64,000 bases of DNA from Adiantum capillus-veneris (Eukaryota; Streptophyta; Polypodiopsida; Polypodiales; Pteridaceae): NCBI GenBank assembly GCA_014529385.2, contig CM043945.1, positions 92,610,112 to 92,674,111 of the forward strand. Reading direction: 5' to 3'. Under the pieces are notes generated by a model. That model saw only the letters and a list, made by a program, of their open reading frames with translations, was not told where the DNA came from and searched no databases. Below, piece by piece: positions 40,374 to 53,096 of this stretch; position 1 is the first letter of the stretch; every line of letters starts with the position of its first letter. A program made the translations under genes and the position numbers.

Positions 40374-43078
40374 CTACTGCCTTCTCTCAAGCGTTGCAGT
40401 GAGATTTCTGAACTTCTGAGCTCTTGCTTCAATCTCGACTTTGGTGGCCAGCTCTCTGAAGGGATTATTACTGAGGGTACTTTGGTAGGCGATGTGACAG
40501 GATGGCATATCTTTTGTCATGGGATTGAATATAGAAGAGTCCACTTTGAAGAAGCTTGTCATGAAAGCCTCTTCGAAGGTCTGCATGTAATAAGAGGGTA
40601 GAAACATGATTCTTGCATATAATCCCATGATGACATTCCTGCTTCGGATTTCTGTCTCCATATCCCAGCAAATGCCTTGCGTGCCTTCAACAAAGGTTTC
40701 CCAGGGATGCTCTGCTGCTTCGATATCACTGAAAGCTGTAATGCAGGTGATGAGCATCTTGGCAATCTTTACAAGCATGTGACAGGCAAGATCTGGGATC
40801 TTATTCATCATGTTGATCACCCCTTTTAGAGTTTGAACCATGTACTGCTCGGATGGTGGGTTGTTATTGAGAGGCTTTGTGATTAACGGGTAGTTTAGCA
40901 CTGCCGGTCTTTTGCTTTGCCAAATATAAAAACTATCCCAGGATCACTGTTTCTTGATGGGACAGTAAGTGGGGTCAATCTTGAGATGCTGGGGAGCGTT
41001 CCTGTAGTAGGTTTCATTTGTTGGCCTCTGATCAAACCATTTCTTTCGCCAGAGGGGTTGATTATCTATGATTCTCTGAACCTGAAGTGCCGTAACAGGA
41101 ACCTCCTTGTAGTCCCCTTTGCGGTTTGGTTCAAGTTTGGGGAGCATTTTTTGCTACCATAATTTAACCTCCTACCACATCAGTGGCAAGGTGATCAGGT
41201 CATGCCCAAGATTCTTCACTACCTCATCTAGAGTAATCATGAGGGAGGGTAGCCGACTCCAGCGCTTTCAGTTCATACTGCATATAAGCTTTGTGTGAGG
41301 GATCTTTTACTTATGAGATCCAGCGTTGAATTTCATATTTGGCCAACTCTGAAGTGGATGTCATGGCTGGATCTGCAAATTCCTATGTTTTTCTCGTGCT
41401 TGCAATGGGCGCTTTTGTTTGATGAGCTTCAGATGTGGACGGTTCAAATCCTCCCTCCTGCTCAAATTTCACTAGGGCATGCTGATGCTTTGTCTGATTG
41501 GCTCTCAGAGTCGCTAAGTCCCCTCTTGCCTCAGCCAACTGCCTTTTTAATTCTTTGATTTCCTCGTCCTTGGCTTGTTGTAGGGCCCTATGTCCTGCCT
41601 TCATGATCTGTCTGTCATATTTTTCTTGATTCAGGGCTTCTTTCAATTCTTTGATTTCTTGATTTAAGGAGGCAGATCCTGCAGTCGTCGTTGAGGAGGA
41701 GGCGGTCTCTTGTATGGCCAGAAGCTGAGTTAGAGATCTACTCACCACAGCATACGATCTTTGCAGCTTCTCACTTTGTTATCTTTCTTTGGTGAGCTAA
41801 TCCTCGAGACGTTGTTGCTCGACTTGCAGTGTGGAGTTTGCCTCATTAAACTATTGCACCTCCTTGTAATAGTAGGCTGCATTTTCTTTTTCTCTCTGCA
41901 ACTCCGATTGTACCTGGAGTTGTGCCTTCTCTAGTGTCTCTATTTTTTGCTTGAGCTACAAGGACTCTGCTGCCATCTTAGATGCTTCTTTCTTTATATC
42001 TTCTAACTCCAGCTCTCGTAGATTATAAAATTGCAACTTGATCTGCTCTAAGTGAGTGTCAATGTCAAAGGAATTGACTATCTCTGCGCCTTCCTCAATT
42101 GCCGCTTGTGATCGAGGCGATCGTGGCCTCTGCTCGCTTTTGTGGCCCCGATCCGATTATTCAGCCTCATCCGTTTACTTTTCCCTTCGTCTCTGATCTT
42201 CTAGAGCAGTGGAGGTTGTAGTGGGCTCCGTTTCTTGATTTGCTTTTAGTCTTGTCTGTTTTTCCTCCGCTCCTTGCTCTGGCAAGTTTTCAATTTTATC
42301 TTCCCCTGTTTCCGCAGTCTCCGGAGGTGTCCCAGTATCCTTGGGCAAACCAAATTCTTGACCTTGCTGGTCCTGTGTATCTTATTGTTCCTCCCCTTGC
42401 AATTTGATTTCCTCTCTTTTTCTTTGGTTAGTTTCGTTAGAGGATTCTAGGTCATCGACGCGTGGCTTCTTGGATTCTTCTTTTTCTCTCTGCTCCATAT
42501 TTCACTAGTTCATTGTGCATTCGCTGCCGCATGGCACTGGCAATCTCCCGTTTTTCTTCAGCTTCCTGCCTCTTTTGCTGCTTGATCCTTTATTTGCGTA
42601 GCAGTGGAATATTTTCTACATCTTCCTCCTCTTTCTCGTCATTAGCTTCTGTTCCTTGGGTTTGTTTTTCATCATGTTTTTGTTGGCGGAGCCTTTCCCT
42701 CAAAGCCTGAGCTTCTTCCCTTGTTCTCCTGGCATGTGTAATGGGAATAGCCTTTGCCACATGCACATCTTTCTTTTGCAATCGTGTATATCCGAGCATG
42801 TATTGGCTGTCATGCTCCTCCTCCAAAGATTGGTACTCGGAAGGAGTGTCTCTCTGCTAAAACCCCACTTCCTAGCTACTCTGAGGATCTGACTCTGTCT
42901 TTTTGCTGTTAGAATCTTTTAAAGGTGCGCTCTGCCTTGTTTGCTTAACTTTTGGTCTTGGCCTTGTGGAGGATCCTACCACTAGTTTTACAGCTCTTTT
43001 AGATCTACGGATCTGTGCTTCAGTAGGTGCTAGATCCTCGATCATCCCTAGTCCCTGATAGGCAATACGTGTTAGCAT
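40374..43078 (-). pseudogene. Element 2 3' ORF module (homologue of ORF-A end and ORF-B)
   Basis: Read from 43078 downwards: LTRIAYQGLGMIEDLAPTE matches the C-terminal block of Element 1 ORF-A; Lys/Glu-rich and coiled-coil segments (EEAQALRERLRQQKHDEK at about 42730; LNQEIKELKEALNQEKYDRQ at about 41650) match ORF-B; DNQPLWRKKWFDQRP (41147-40944) matches SQPRWRKGWLNKYP; YMVQTLKGVINMM, PDLACHMLVKIAKMLITCI and MFLPSYYMQTFEEAFMTSFF (40901-40374) match the ORF-B C-terminal domain. Several stops and frame changes make it a pseudogene. Conservation of the same blocks in a clearly diverged element indicates that the module was once functional and belongs to the family. The N-terminal part of ORF-A and the spacer before it are missing. 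Confidence 0.82.
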
Positions 43079-44119
43079 CGGTCCCCATTCATGTAAGCTT
43101 TACTTCTTTGACTCTCTTTCAGGTTTGCTTCCACAATAGTGTCAAGAAGATAGTTGCCAAAATTGCAACTGACCACCCTGCCTTCAGCCAATCCCATTGC
43201 CATTACCACGGCCATGTGCAACAAGGGTTTTGTATATCTGGGCGGCTTCTGCACCTTGGAGTGTTGCGATATAAGACGCAATGGCAATTCTTCAGTGGCT
43301 ATAGGTGGCGAGGTCGCATTGAAGCTGCGTGGTCCGAACAGTAGTAATTGGAGAAGGCACACCCTGTGTTTGACGGTGACCTGCAAAAGCTGTGATGCTG
43401 CTTGTTGATTTGCTTGTGGGCTTTGCTTTGGTTGCCACTTAAATTGCTTGCATGTGGATTCGCTAGAAGAGGCATCGTGTGATTGAGTTTGTTTTGGTTT
43501 TAATACCCACTGGAGATTGTTTGGCTGAGGTCGTCTGACAAAATCCGTAGGCAATTTGGCTAGGTCTGATTTCTGTGTAGGCAAAACAGGCGGACTCGTA
43601 TTGTTTTGTCGTTTTGGCATCCACAATTACTTAGGATTGGTTTGCATGAAGGATTTTTTAACCCATATTTTCTTGACCACAGTTGTGGAAGATCGATGAG
43701 CTGGTGCCTCTGGCAATGGTAGAGGGTCCCATACCTGGTCTATTGGTACGAAGGGCATGGCAAAAGATTGATCCGCTTGTTTGAGCAGTAAGGTATTGTC
43801 CTATCAGTTTGGCGTGGCTTGATAAGTGCGCATCCACGGCACTCCCAGAATAACTGCTTCGTTAAGATGCTAATCGTCAACCACATGAAACTAATGTGGA
43901 TAAAACTACACCATCAATGGTGATTGGTAAATTTATGTGGCCCCGACTGTCCATAGTGCCTTTGTTTGCTACTTTGAACCCCATAGTGTTTGGCATTAGA
44001 GACTCCTGCTTAATTTTTCTGAAAGTGGAGTAGTTAACCACATTAGCTCTAGACCCAGTGTCTACTAATGCTCGCTCGATGGTTCCATCTGCAAGTTGTA
44101 AATTAATGCGTAGATCCAT
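43079..44119 (-). pseudogene. Element 2 second protease and WxPK tail
   Basis: LQLADGTIERALVDTGSRAN (44119-43877) is a retropepsin-like active site, here D-T-G, located after integrase as in Element 1. It is followed in another frame by GVPWMRTYQATPN, which lines up with GQPWQKQYNAMIDW of Element 1. Then come KKIWVKK, LWMPKRQNN, LQWVLKPKQ and FKWQPKQS (43680-43430), the W-x-P-K repeat region. In-frame stops separate the parts. Confidence 0.78.
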
Positions 44120-44281
44120 TCCTCCTAACCATGTAGCTGTCGTTTGTATGGATGCTATCGGAGCAGTATCAATAGCCTCGTTCTGTTGTACTTTCCTCTC
44201 AAAGTTTGCTTGCTCTTTGTGCTTTAATATTCTAATTTTGGCTTCCTGCTGAGCCTGTTCTCGAATGGCATGTTCATGACT

Positions 44282-46631
44282 TCAGCACTGAGCTGCTGCA
44301 TGTATTGTTGCGAGTTCTTCTGGTGTCATCAAAAGAAGATATTTCTTTAATCTGCAGCCACTCGTCCAATTAGACATCTCCTCACCTGCTAATGTTGCAA
44401 GCTTGATGGCACCACTTTGTGATATATCATGTATTACAAAAGGCCCTATCCCTCGCTTTTTGAGTTTTTTGGAGTGTTGTTTGAGGGTATACATTAAAAC
44501 ATAATCCCCTTTTTGGAACTCCTTGCCGATCACATGCTGATCATGGAAGGCCTTCATTTTTTTCTTCTGAGCATATATCCCAGCTATCGCTCTAAGTCGG
44601 GTTTTATCTGATTGTTCCAGGGTGTCTAGTATCTCCAATAGCTCATGGCCCGTCCATCTTAAATGTATTTCCACTCTTAGGGTTTTGATTAGGAATTCCA
44701 ATGGTAGGATTGCATTAATCCCGAATACCAGGTTAAAGGGAGTCGTGCCGATGGAAGTTTTAAAAGCTACTCTGTAAGCCCATAAGGCTCTGTGTAGCTT
44801 TTGATCCCAATCATTTCTTGAGTCACTGACTATTTTGGTGAGTACGGTGCATAAGATTTTGTTGGTACTCTCTGCCTGTCCATTAGCTTGCGGATGATAG
44901 GGTGCCGATCTGCGATGGACTACCATGAATTCGTCAAGGAGGCTTTCAATGACTTCGTTTAAAAAGTGTGTTCCCCTATCGTCCATATCTTGTAAATACG
45001 TTTTCAAAAAGGAATTGAGATGTAGTTCTTGCATCGTTCTTTTGGGTCGCTTTTGCTTCTACCCATTTTGTCATCTTTTGCGTCCTGTATCTTGGAGGTA
45101 TGATGGGACCAATGAAGTCAATGCCCCATTTGGCAAAAACACGTATCCCCATCATTGGCCTCAGTGGCATTTCATCTCTCCGTAGGGGTGGTTTTTTACG
45201 TTGACATTAATCACATCGTTTGACATATGTCGCTGCATCCATAAACAGGGTTGGCCACCATATGCCTGAGTGTAGCACAAGCTTTGTCGTTTTATCAGCA
45301 GAGAAATGACCCCTGGCTATCCTGAGTGTGCTTGATCTAAGATAACGTAATATTCGCTTTCTGTAGCACACAACCGTAGTTGTTTGTCCTTTCCCCGCCT
45401 ATACAGTTGGTCGACAATGAGCAGATAGTGTTTGGCCTCTTCCTCTACAGTTTGCATTTTTGTTTTGCCCCATTCCTCTAGAAAGGTTTTGTTTTTTAAG
45501 TACTCAATTATGTGAGTACTCCATTTGGGTGCTTGTACTACCCGAAAAAGGGTGGCATGTTCCGCTGGAGGTTGTTTTGTACAGCTATCGCAGGATTTTA
45601 CATATGTATGGACATTGTGTTCCATGTTTGGCCAGTAGACTCCCAGTCGCTTTAGTCCTTGGCCTGTTTGTGTTTCTCCATTGTGAAATCCCATATTTTG
45701 TATATGAGCTTGTTTGAGGTAGTAGGTGGATTCTTCGGACTGTACACATAGTCTCAATACCCCATCCTTATTGTGTTGGTACAGCGGTCCTGCTAAAAGT
45801 TGGAGATTTTGTGTTTGATGTATAATTGATGGTTGTCTTTCTATTTGTAATGAGCCAATTGTGAGTAGAGGAATGACCTCTTCGCTCCATCTTGGTACCA
45901 TTTCGATGTTAAAACGATACGAATCAGGAAGATCATCATCGATACCCTCAAGTGGTTCCCCATGAAATAGTCGTGAAAGATTATCTACCCTTGTGTGTGT
46001 GGTCTCCTTTTTTACGACTATAGTGAAGTCAAACACAAGCAATAGTATAAACCAACGAACAATTCTTCTAGTGTTGCAAGGTTTGTTACTAGATATAGCA
46101 GTGCTTGATGATCCACGAAGAAAACAAACTTGTTTGCTAGAAGGTAGTGTCTAAATTTCTTGACGGCATATATCATGCCCATACCTTGTCTTTCCGTAGT
46201 GGTATAATTTTTCTCTGCATTATTTAGCTGCCGATTAGAGTAGCAAATAGGAAAATCCATTTTCTTCTCTCCTGGCTGGGCTAATATGCATCCGATGGCA
46301 TATGCTGATGCATCAACATGAACATGAAAGATTTTGCTCCAGTCGAGGGCTTGCAAAATTGGAGCAGAAATTAATTGTTGCTTCAATTTCTCGAAAGCCT
46401 GCTAGCATCCTCCATTCATTCAAACTTAGCAATGAGGGCGTACAACGGCTTAGCTATTAAAGCATACATATATATGAAACGCCTGTAGTACCCGCAATGC
46501 CCCATAAATGCTTGCACTTCTTTCGTCTTCGTTGGTCTCAGTAGTGCAGCAATTATTTGTACCTTCTCTTGATTAGTTGAAATTTCGTTTTTGGACACAA
46601 TGTGGCCCAAAATTTTACCTTGTCTTACCAT
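44282..46631 (-). pseudogene. Element 2 RT end, RNase H, double HHCC and integrase
   Basis: RT end: GKILGHIVSKNE and GHCGYYRRFIYMYALIAKPL (46631-46416), uninterrupted where Element 1 has its insertion. RNase H: FHVHVDASAYAIGC, TTTERQGMGMIYAVK, FFVDHQALLYLV (46386-46090). First zinc module: QAHIQNMGFH ... GVYWPNM ... CDSCTKQ (about 45720-45575). Second zinc-module start: QLYRRGKDKQLRLCATESEY then LDQAHSG, broken near 45317. Integrase: KWGIDFIGPI (45170-45070); then the second catalytic Asp region, frameshifted, D-RGTHF (44980); and HPQANGQAESTN (about 44890). The C-terminus ends GCRLKKYLLLMTPEE. Four or more frame breaks; non-functional. Confidence 0.85.
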
Positions 46632-46673
46632 GAATACGCATTTTTTCGGGTTTAAGCAAATACAATACGTTCT

Positions 46674-47400
46674 TCACTTTTCAAAGACTTTTCCCAGATG
46701 AGTGATGTGGTCACTTCTTCGATGAGAATGAGCACAAAGATCATCCATGTAAATCTCAAGAAATTGTCTGAGATATTCTTTGAATGCGTGGCTCATTAGT
46801 CTTTGAAATGTGGCAGGGGCATTGGTCATGCCAAAAGGCATTACCCTGTAGGCAAATATACCCCACTCTGTCGCAAAAATTGTCTTATGTTGATCTTCCG
46901 CTTTAATTGTCAACTGGTTGTAGCTTGAGAACCCATCCAAGAAACTCTGGGTCTCCTTCCCTGCTACCCTCTCAATAACATGATCTATTATTGGTAGTGG
47001 ATAGTTATCCTTGATGGTGGCTGCATTTACCTGTTTGAGGTTTACACAGACACACAGTTTGCCATTCTTTTTGGGTACCACCACAATAGGGGACACCCAA
47101 TCCGTGTGTTCAATCTCGTAGATAAACTCAACGTCCTTCAGTTTTTCTATCTCCTCCTCAATTTTCTTGGCAAAAGTTTCATTGTACGTGTAAGGATGTT
47201 ATCTGCATGATCTGGCATCACTCTTAAGGGGTATCGTGTGCTGAAAAATCTCAGGATCTATCCCCTTTAGATCTTTGTATGACCATGCAAAGACATCTTT
47301 GTATCGTCTGAGCGTATCGACTAGAAGTTGCTCTTCCTCATCAGTAAGGTCCGTGGCGATGTATGTGGTTTAGGCTCCTCGCTTGGTTCTGCTAAGTTGA
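46674..47400 (-). pseudogene. Element 2 reverse transcriptase core
   Basis: The open block 47096-46674 contains SPIVVVPKKNGKLCVCVN, SFLDGFSSYNQ, AYRVMPFGMTNAPATFQRLM and EIYMDDLCAHS, so the RT catalytic Asp residues are all present. Upstream to about 47400 the N-terminal RT extension is readable only with frameshifts. Confidence 0.88.
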
Positions 47401-47668
47401 TGCATTTTGTTGTTTTCGGCCCATCATATGAAGTCCCTAGTTCTTTGGGATCTCATTTGGGTTTTTGTACCATGATTTTCCCATCCTGAATGGTATACTT
47501 CTTATAGTGGGAAGGTGCATTGAATTTATCATCATTCGATTCCTCATCAATTTCCATATCTGTTGTCTAAACTTCCTTCAAGGCTCATTTCAGTTCATTG
47601 TATTTGATTTTGCGCTCCATTTTGGACAACTTCATTGATTTCTCGGAATTGCTCCCTTTTTTTGGTTT

Positions 47669-49400
47669 TTGTTTGTTCTTTTTTTTTATTTTGTTTTGGC
47701 TGAGTCAGGTTTCATGTATCTCTTTGATATCCCGTCTTTGAGGCAGTCCGTTGCTTCGACTAACCTTAAGTACTGCGTTTTGTCAGTTAACAGAGGTACT
47801 TTCGTTGCACTTATTTCGGTTGTTTTTGTGTTTATATTGATATCTACGTTGTCTCCAAGGATTTTGGTTTGGAAAATCATAGTAGGTCACCCGTCGATCC
47901 TTCCATTTGATGCTCTGACTTGAGCTAATAGACAGCTCATCGTCTACGTTATCCTCTAGCATCTTATCAGTCGAGTCTTGGAAATCTTCTTCATTCATTT
48001 CGTCAGGGTCTCTTACAGAGATTTCATCCACTATGCATCAGCACTCGGCAACCCCGTCTTTGTCAGGGACTTCCCACTCTGACTTCGTAGGTAGGCTGAC
48101 ACCCATCATCTAGAATGGAATGATAACATATCCTTCCTCATCACAGAATTTGGTGAGGGCCTGGTTAACACAAACATCAAGAGTGACTAGTATTTGTTGC
48201 CATCCAAAAGGTTCGAACATTTCTTTTGGAAAAGGCTCTGGTATATATGCCTCGTCTTGTGCAATCCTATCAAGAATGCAATTTTCCCTTTTTAGACTTC
48301 CACATTCTGAAGCTTCTCTTGCCCATTGGTGAGCTTTGTTCTGTAGCCAAGCCGGTATTGCCCCTTCCTGGTCAGTTGTGGAGTTCAAGTCTTCTCATGG
48401 AGTGCGTTCTACATCTCTATAGCTATGATCTGCGACACTAATTTTCGTAGTGACATCCTTGTTCCTCAAATAGATATAGTCGTAGCCCCAATCTTGCACC
48501 ATTTTGAGCTGACGCATGAATGGTCTGCGCAATATGATATCAAAGTTGTTGCTCTCATCGAAATTCATAATAGCAAATATGTGTTCATATGAAATTCCAC
48601 AAGAGGCTACCACAATCTGCTCCAAGATGCCTATGGGTCTTTCCAGATACCCATCTCCCAATTGAAGTTTCATTCTCGTCTTTTTGAGAGCAGGTTTTCC
48701 CCATTTTTCCCACATTGCTTTGGTAGCTATGGCTATTCCAGCCCCACTATCCAATATTGCTATCGACTTAACCTCTTTGTACTCCACCAGCAGAGTAGTA
48801 TTTCCTTCTTCACCTTCACAATAATCCCCTACCTTGTTTACTAGTACTGGCTCAGTTTAGTTTGTTTCGAGGGTTGTGTCTTTAGTGTGTTTGGAGAAGC
48901 CTCGGGTGAAGGAATTACCAGCCCTATTTTTTCTAAATTTCTCCCGACCTCATCCCAAAGATGCGCTCTGATAAGCAGTAACTATGACAGAGTCAATATA
49001 TAGTGGATGGGGGATGACATCAGCTCGCATAAAGAGTTTTAGTATCCATCATCTTAGGATTGACTTTCCATTGAGATGGTACTTTCTTCACCTCCGATCG
49101 AGTTTCATGGGTCCCAATAAATGAAGGTAAAGTCTTCAACGAATGAGGTTTATTGTCCTCCGATATTGTTGTTCCAACATCGCCATATAGTGATCTGATG
49201 TCATTTGGGTAGATCTCATGCTCCAAGTGAATCTCTATGATGGGTGTTGATAGAAGTGTAGCACTTCCATCTTTTCTATTTCCGATATGTTCCCATAGCT
49301 CCTGAGGCCATTGTTCTTCCACTTTCGGAATTGGCAATGGTGCTTGAGAATACATTCCATCTGTGGTATTGGCTGCCACCCTCATATCCAATGGTGTTTC
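47669..49400 (-). pseudogene. Element 2 Pol N-terminus and first protease
   Basis: 49391-49020 matches the pol N-terminus of Element 1 (NKPHSLKTLPSFIGTHETRS versus SKPHSLNTLPSYLGEYEAKS). 48787-48395 is the first retropepsin: KSIAILDSGAGIAIATKAMW, then FDIILRRPFMRQLKMVQDWG. 48388-48110 and 48031-47783 match the linker of Element 1 pol (WQQILVTLDVC; VTYYDFPNQNPWRQRRY versus VRFYDFSNQTKQRQKRY). Stops separate the pieces. Confidence 0.82.
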
Positions 49401-49499
49401 GTGTACAGAATTTGGTCTATCTTTCTTTTCAATTCCCCGCCCCTCTAACTCTTGAATCTTTTCTCAGATTAATACCTTAGTTTTTGGAGTAGTAGGAAC

Positions 49500-50340
49500 T
49501 GATGGTTCCATAAGCGCTTGAGCAGCTTGGATGAGTTCCTTGCACATCTTTAGCCTCTCTTTCTCATAGCCCGGATGAGGGTACATTAACCATCTATCCT
49601 CCTAGGTTTGATTGTGTCCAAAGGTTCGAACACCTTGTCTACTAAGACAGATCCTCCAGATGGTATATCCGATGGTATTTTTATCTCGTTGTTTCCCTTA
49701 AGGTCTCTTTCCCTTTGCAGTTGTTCCTCAGTTTTCAGTAATTTGGTTTCGAATGCCGTTTTTTTCTTTTCTCTTTTGGCTTTCATCTTGTCTCGTTTGC
49801 CTTTCAAGATTTCCTAGGGGTTCGGACAAGTTTTATGTCTCTGTTTGGCTGGCAGGTACGTTCCGTGCTGCTTCATGTGCTTGAGCTTGAGTGACCGCGT
49901 TTATCAGATATTCAATTCTGTTTCTGATCCACTTGAGCTTGGCACGATCCCCATTTTATTCATGGTTGCTTTCCCTTTGTTGTCAGTGTTTTTTGGACAG
50001 TGTGGAATGAGATGATCGGTCGTACATCCATCACAGGTTTCACCCGTTCTCCTTTGTTTGGACAAACTCTCACCCAATGATCACCGCTACATTCATAGCA
50101 TGGTCATGCACATGGTGGAGAAGCTTGTGGAGCCCCCATCGGTTGTCCTGCTCTAGGAGGATATCCCCTAGGTTTGTAGCCTTGATTTGCAATGAACATA
50201 AGCATATTCTCATCGACCAAGTAATGGTTTTTAGTTGGCTGCATTATGTATGAGGGCTCGGGCACCTCTTCAGGAATAATCCATGGATTTTGTACCTCTG
50301 GATCATATGCATTCCCATCAAATCCCCTCTCGTAAGTATT
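49500..50340 (-). pseudogene. Element 2 Gag C-terminal remnant
   Basis: 50340-50104 holds LVDENMLMFIANQGYKPRGY, the counterpart of LDARTLMFIAHGGLTGQRPS in Element 1 Gag. It is followed by two zinc knuckles, CYECSGDHWVRVC and, after a frame change, CDGCTTDHLIPHC (about 50110-49995), both CX2CX3HX4C as in Element 1. 49807-49586 has the basic helix and SGGSVLVDKVFEPLDT. The capsid domain and N-terminus are missing, replaced by the foreign gag start at 50445-50774. Confidence 0.75.
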
Positions 50341-50444
50341 GTCTGAATCTTCCCGATATGGTTTCCTCTCTTCCCTTTTGGAGTTACAAGGAGAAGGATT
50401 ATGGGTTAATCGTTTCCCCTTGGGAGGAGTTGGCAATCGTTTAG

Positions 50445-50774
50445 ACCGCCTTCTTCATGGAGCCACGTCTTCAGAGGAATTTAGGGATTCATTACTTTCT
50501 TGATCTTTGGATTCCTCCTCTCGTATGGGAGAGAGTCTTCTTTTGGGGGTCTCATCAAGAGGCCTCCTAAGCTCTCTCCCCTCTTGGAGAGGAAAGGAAA
50601 TCCCATAAGCATGAAGTTGTTGAGTAACTTCGGCTTGCAAAGCGGGGTTGCCCATAGCTTGTTGCAACCTAATGACAAGATAATTAACAAACATGGGGGC
50701 ATCATCATCAACACCTTCATGTGCAAAATCAAAGCTATCAATGTTCATTCTACTCTCTTGGTTATTGTCAGCCA
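50445..50774 (-). pseudogene. Foreign gag N-terminus (MADN-type) inside Element 2
   Basis: The open block MADNNQESRMNIDSFDFAHE ... LQQAMGNPALQAEVTQQLHA ... RRLSPIREEE starts about 400 bp downstream, on the minus strand, of an iMet-type primer site at 51177-51188. It has no counterpart in Element 1 Gag. After one in-frame TGA it continues as RRRSKRLPTPPKGKRL and runs into the Element 2 gag remnant. I take it as the 5' end of a different LTR element whose remaining part is deleted. Confidence 0.5.
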
Positions 50775-51176
50775 TGTTAATTAAACTTATGTGTTTACTT
50801 AGTGTATGCTTTGGCAATTCAAAACCTTAGTTGCTACTCCTCTTAGCCTTTGAAAATAGGCACTTAAATATCTACACCCACGGCTCGAATTGGTTAATTA
50901 TAGAGAGTAGTGGAGTGAGTCTAACTAGCAAAGTTGCCTTGGGATAGCTCCTTTCGGACTTCTTATGGCTCAATAATGCTAAAGCCGTAGGCAAGTCTAA
51001 AAAGACTCCATTATTAAGATCAAAGCTCCCGAGGTGTGCACCATATCCCACATAGTGGGATCAACAAAACCGATAATAGATCCCAAATTCCACTTACCCT
51101 AATATAATTAAGAAAATCAACCATTAATAGGCTACTTAAGGACCTCTCTTCTTAAGCAAGAAAAGAGAAACCAAAT

Positions 51177-51188
51177 GCTCTGATACCA
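51177..51188 (-). other. Primer-binding site of initiator tRNA-Met type
   Basis: TGGTATCAGAGC on the minus strand, the classic plant primer site complementary to the 3' end of initiator tRNA-Met, 1 bp from an LTR end reading CCATTACA. It differs from the tRNA-Asp type of Element 1, so it marks another element. Confidence 0.75.
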
Positions 51189-52272
51189 ATGTAATGGAAA
51201 TGGCCTATGAACTTTGAGAGTAGCAGAATTAGGAAATTAAGTGAAGCACTTTTCTGAGGTTACTTTGTGAGCATAGTGGGTGAACTTAATTAATGGTAGC
51301 AACATAAATATGGTACTTAGGTAACTTGGCATGAACAATACTTTTGCAAGAGAGACAGTTTAGAGAACATGACATTAGTTGAGGACCAGATTCATACGGA
51401 GCCGGTCCCCCCTCCAATAGGCATTTTTATTATAGTTTCTCCCATCAAGAGAGACTTGGTACAATACAATCTTTGTGTTCCTTGTGACCTAGGTGATGCA
51501 ATGAAGATGGAAAGCTTCATGCATCACAAACATAGCATAAACTTTGTAGAAAGCATTAACTATCCCAAGCCTCAGTCCCAAGGCCTCAAACACCTTCGAA
51601 GGTGGAGAGAGCTAGCGGGGAATGAGGGTAGGGAAGAGGAAGAAGAAACATTCCATAGGAGAAAGAAATAGTTCCTCACATATCATCACTCTTCCTGCTA
51701 GCATACATAATAGCATAGTAATGAAGATGGAGAAGGTGGTAAGCTTAACATTGAAGCATGGCTCTTGGTTGGATTTGCATTCCATAGCCAAGAGTGTTGG
51801 TGTAGGCTCTCACTTCTCACAAGCTTGGAGAAGGAGGTGGAGTTCCTCAACTTTCACCAAGTGAGAATGAATCCACAAAACTAGTGTGTGTGTGTGTGTG
51901 TGGTGTATATCCCCCAGCACCCCCCTTGCTTGCTTGGGGTGAGTTGTAGCTTTTACACATGTTTCAAGCTCATTGGACCCCTCTCCCCCCTAGCCAATCT
52001 CATGCAGCATGCATTCAAGTACATGGGTAGTCTTCGGACAAGTGTCCTCCTTGCCCCTTAGAGAGAGAGAGAGCTTGAAAATATCTAGATATTTGTTGGA
52101 TGGAGCTAGAAGCTCATTGGACCCCTCTTTAGCCCAACCAATAGCATTCAAGCACACCATGTGGTTAAGCATAGGGAGAGTCTGACATGTGTCCCATGTG
52201 CCCTTTGAAAAAGGGGTGCCCTTTGGGTGAGTGGAAAGTTAAGTCAAAGATTCCCCTAACTTTGTGACTTTC

Positions 52273-52427
52273 ATGCATAGGAAGCTTCTCAAGCACCTTC
52301 CTCATTAAGTTTGTAGGGTCTCTTTTTGACTCGAGCACCTTACCCCCCATGTATGGGAAGCTTCTCAAGCACCTTCCTCATTAAGTTTGTAGGGTCTCTT
52401 TTTGACTCAAGCACCTTACCCCCCATT
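52273..52427. repeat. Two-copy tandem duplication, period 76 bp
   Basis: GAAGCTTCTCAAGCACCTTC occurs at 52281 and 52357. Both copies continue to an identical ACCTTACCCCCCAT block with a single substitution between. Confidence 0.9.
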
Positions 52428-52649
52428 AAGTATGAAAAGCACCTGAAGTACCTTAGTCATCAAGCATGACAAGCACCTTAGCCAGCAAGTACGCACCTTA
52501 GTCATCAAGCACGACAAGCACCTCAATCTTAGGTCGGGTTCCCACCTCAAGCTCAGCCCTAGCTTGCCTAAGGTCAAAGGACTTTTAACACTAACCATTG
52601 GAGGTCTTTAATGAAGCTAACCCTAAGGTCTTTTAAGCTCCATTAGATG

Positions 52650-52850
52650 CACATTGCTCTTTGATAGACTACCTCCTTTTGGACCCTTATTGAGATGTAA
52701 CCATCTCTCCTCTTGGTCCCCTGCTGAGGTAAGTCTAGAAGCATTTATTGCACATTTCTCTTTGATAGACCATCTCCTTTTGGACCCCTATTGAGATGCA
52801 ACCATCTCTCCTTTTGGTCCCGTGTTGAGATAGGTCTAGAAGCATGTGTC
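52650..52850. repeat. Two-copy tandem duplication, period 101 bp
   Basis: TTTGATAGAC at 52660 and 52761, each followed by a CTCCTTTTGGACCC ... ATTGAGATG ... AACCATCTCTCC block and TCTAGAAGCAT. Confidence 0.85.
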
Positions 52851-53096
52851 TCTATTCTAATTCTTGTTCCCATTTATTCTCCCACATTAAATGATCAGTT
52901 TAATATGAGAAAATCATTTGGTAAAGTTAGATATTATATTTTATGACAGTTTGTTTCAGTGGTCTCCCCCTTTATCTGATTTTTGCCCCCTTTTGCCCTC
53001 TTTTTGACTTTTTTGATAAGGGTCCTTTAGGAGAAAGTGTTTCAATTACTGTCACCCTTCTACCTGCCCATTATCAGCTTAAGATTCCAAAAAGGT

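Larger units (their letters stand above)
51190..52886 (-). repeat. Candidate LTR of the element nested in Element 2
   Basis: On the minus strand it would start TGTGGGAGAATAAATGG (52886) and end CCATTACA (51190), directly before the primer site. Only one LTR copy was found. It contains a (GT)n run (51883-51902) and two tandem duplications listed separately. The outer boundary is inferred from the TG...CA ends alone. Confidence 0.45.
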
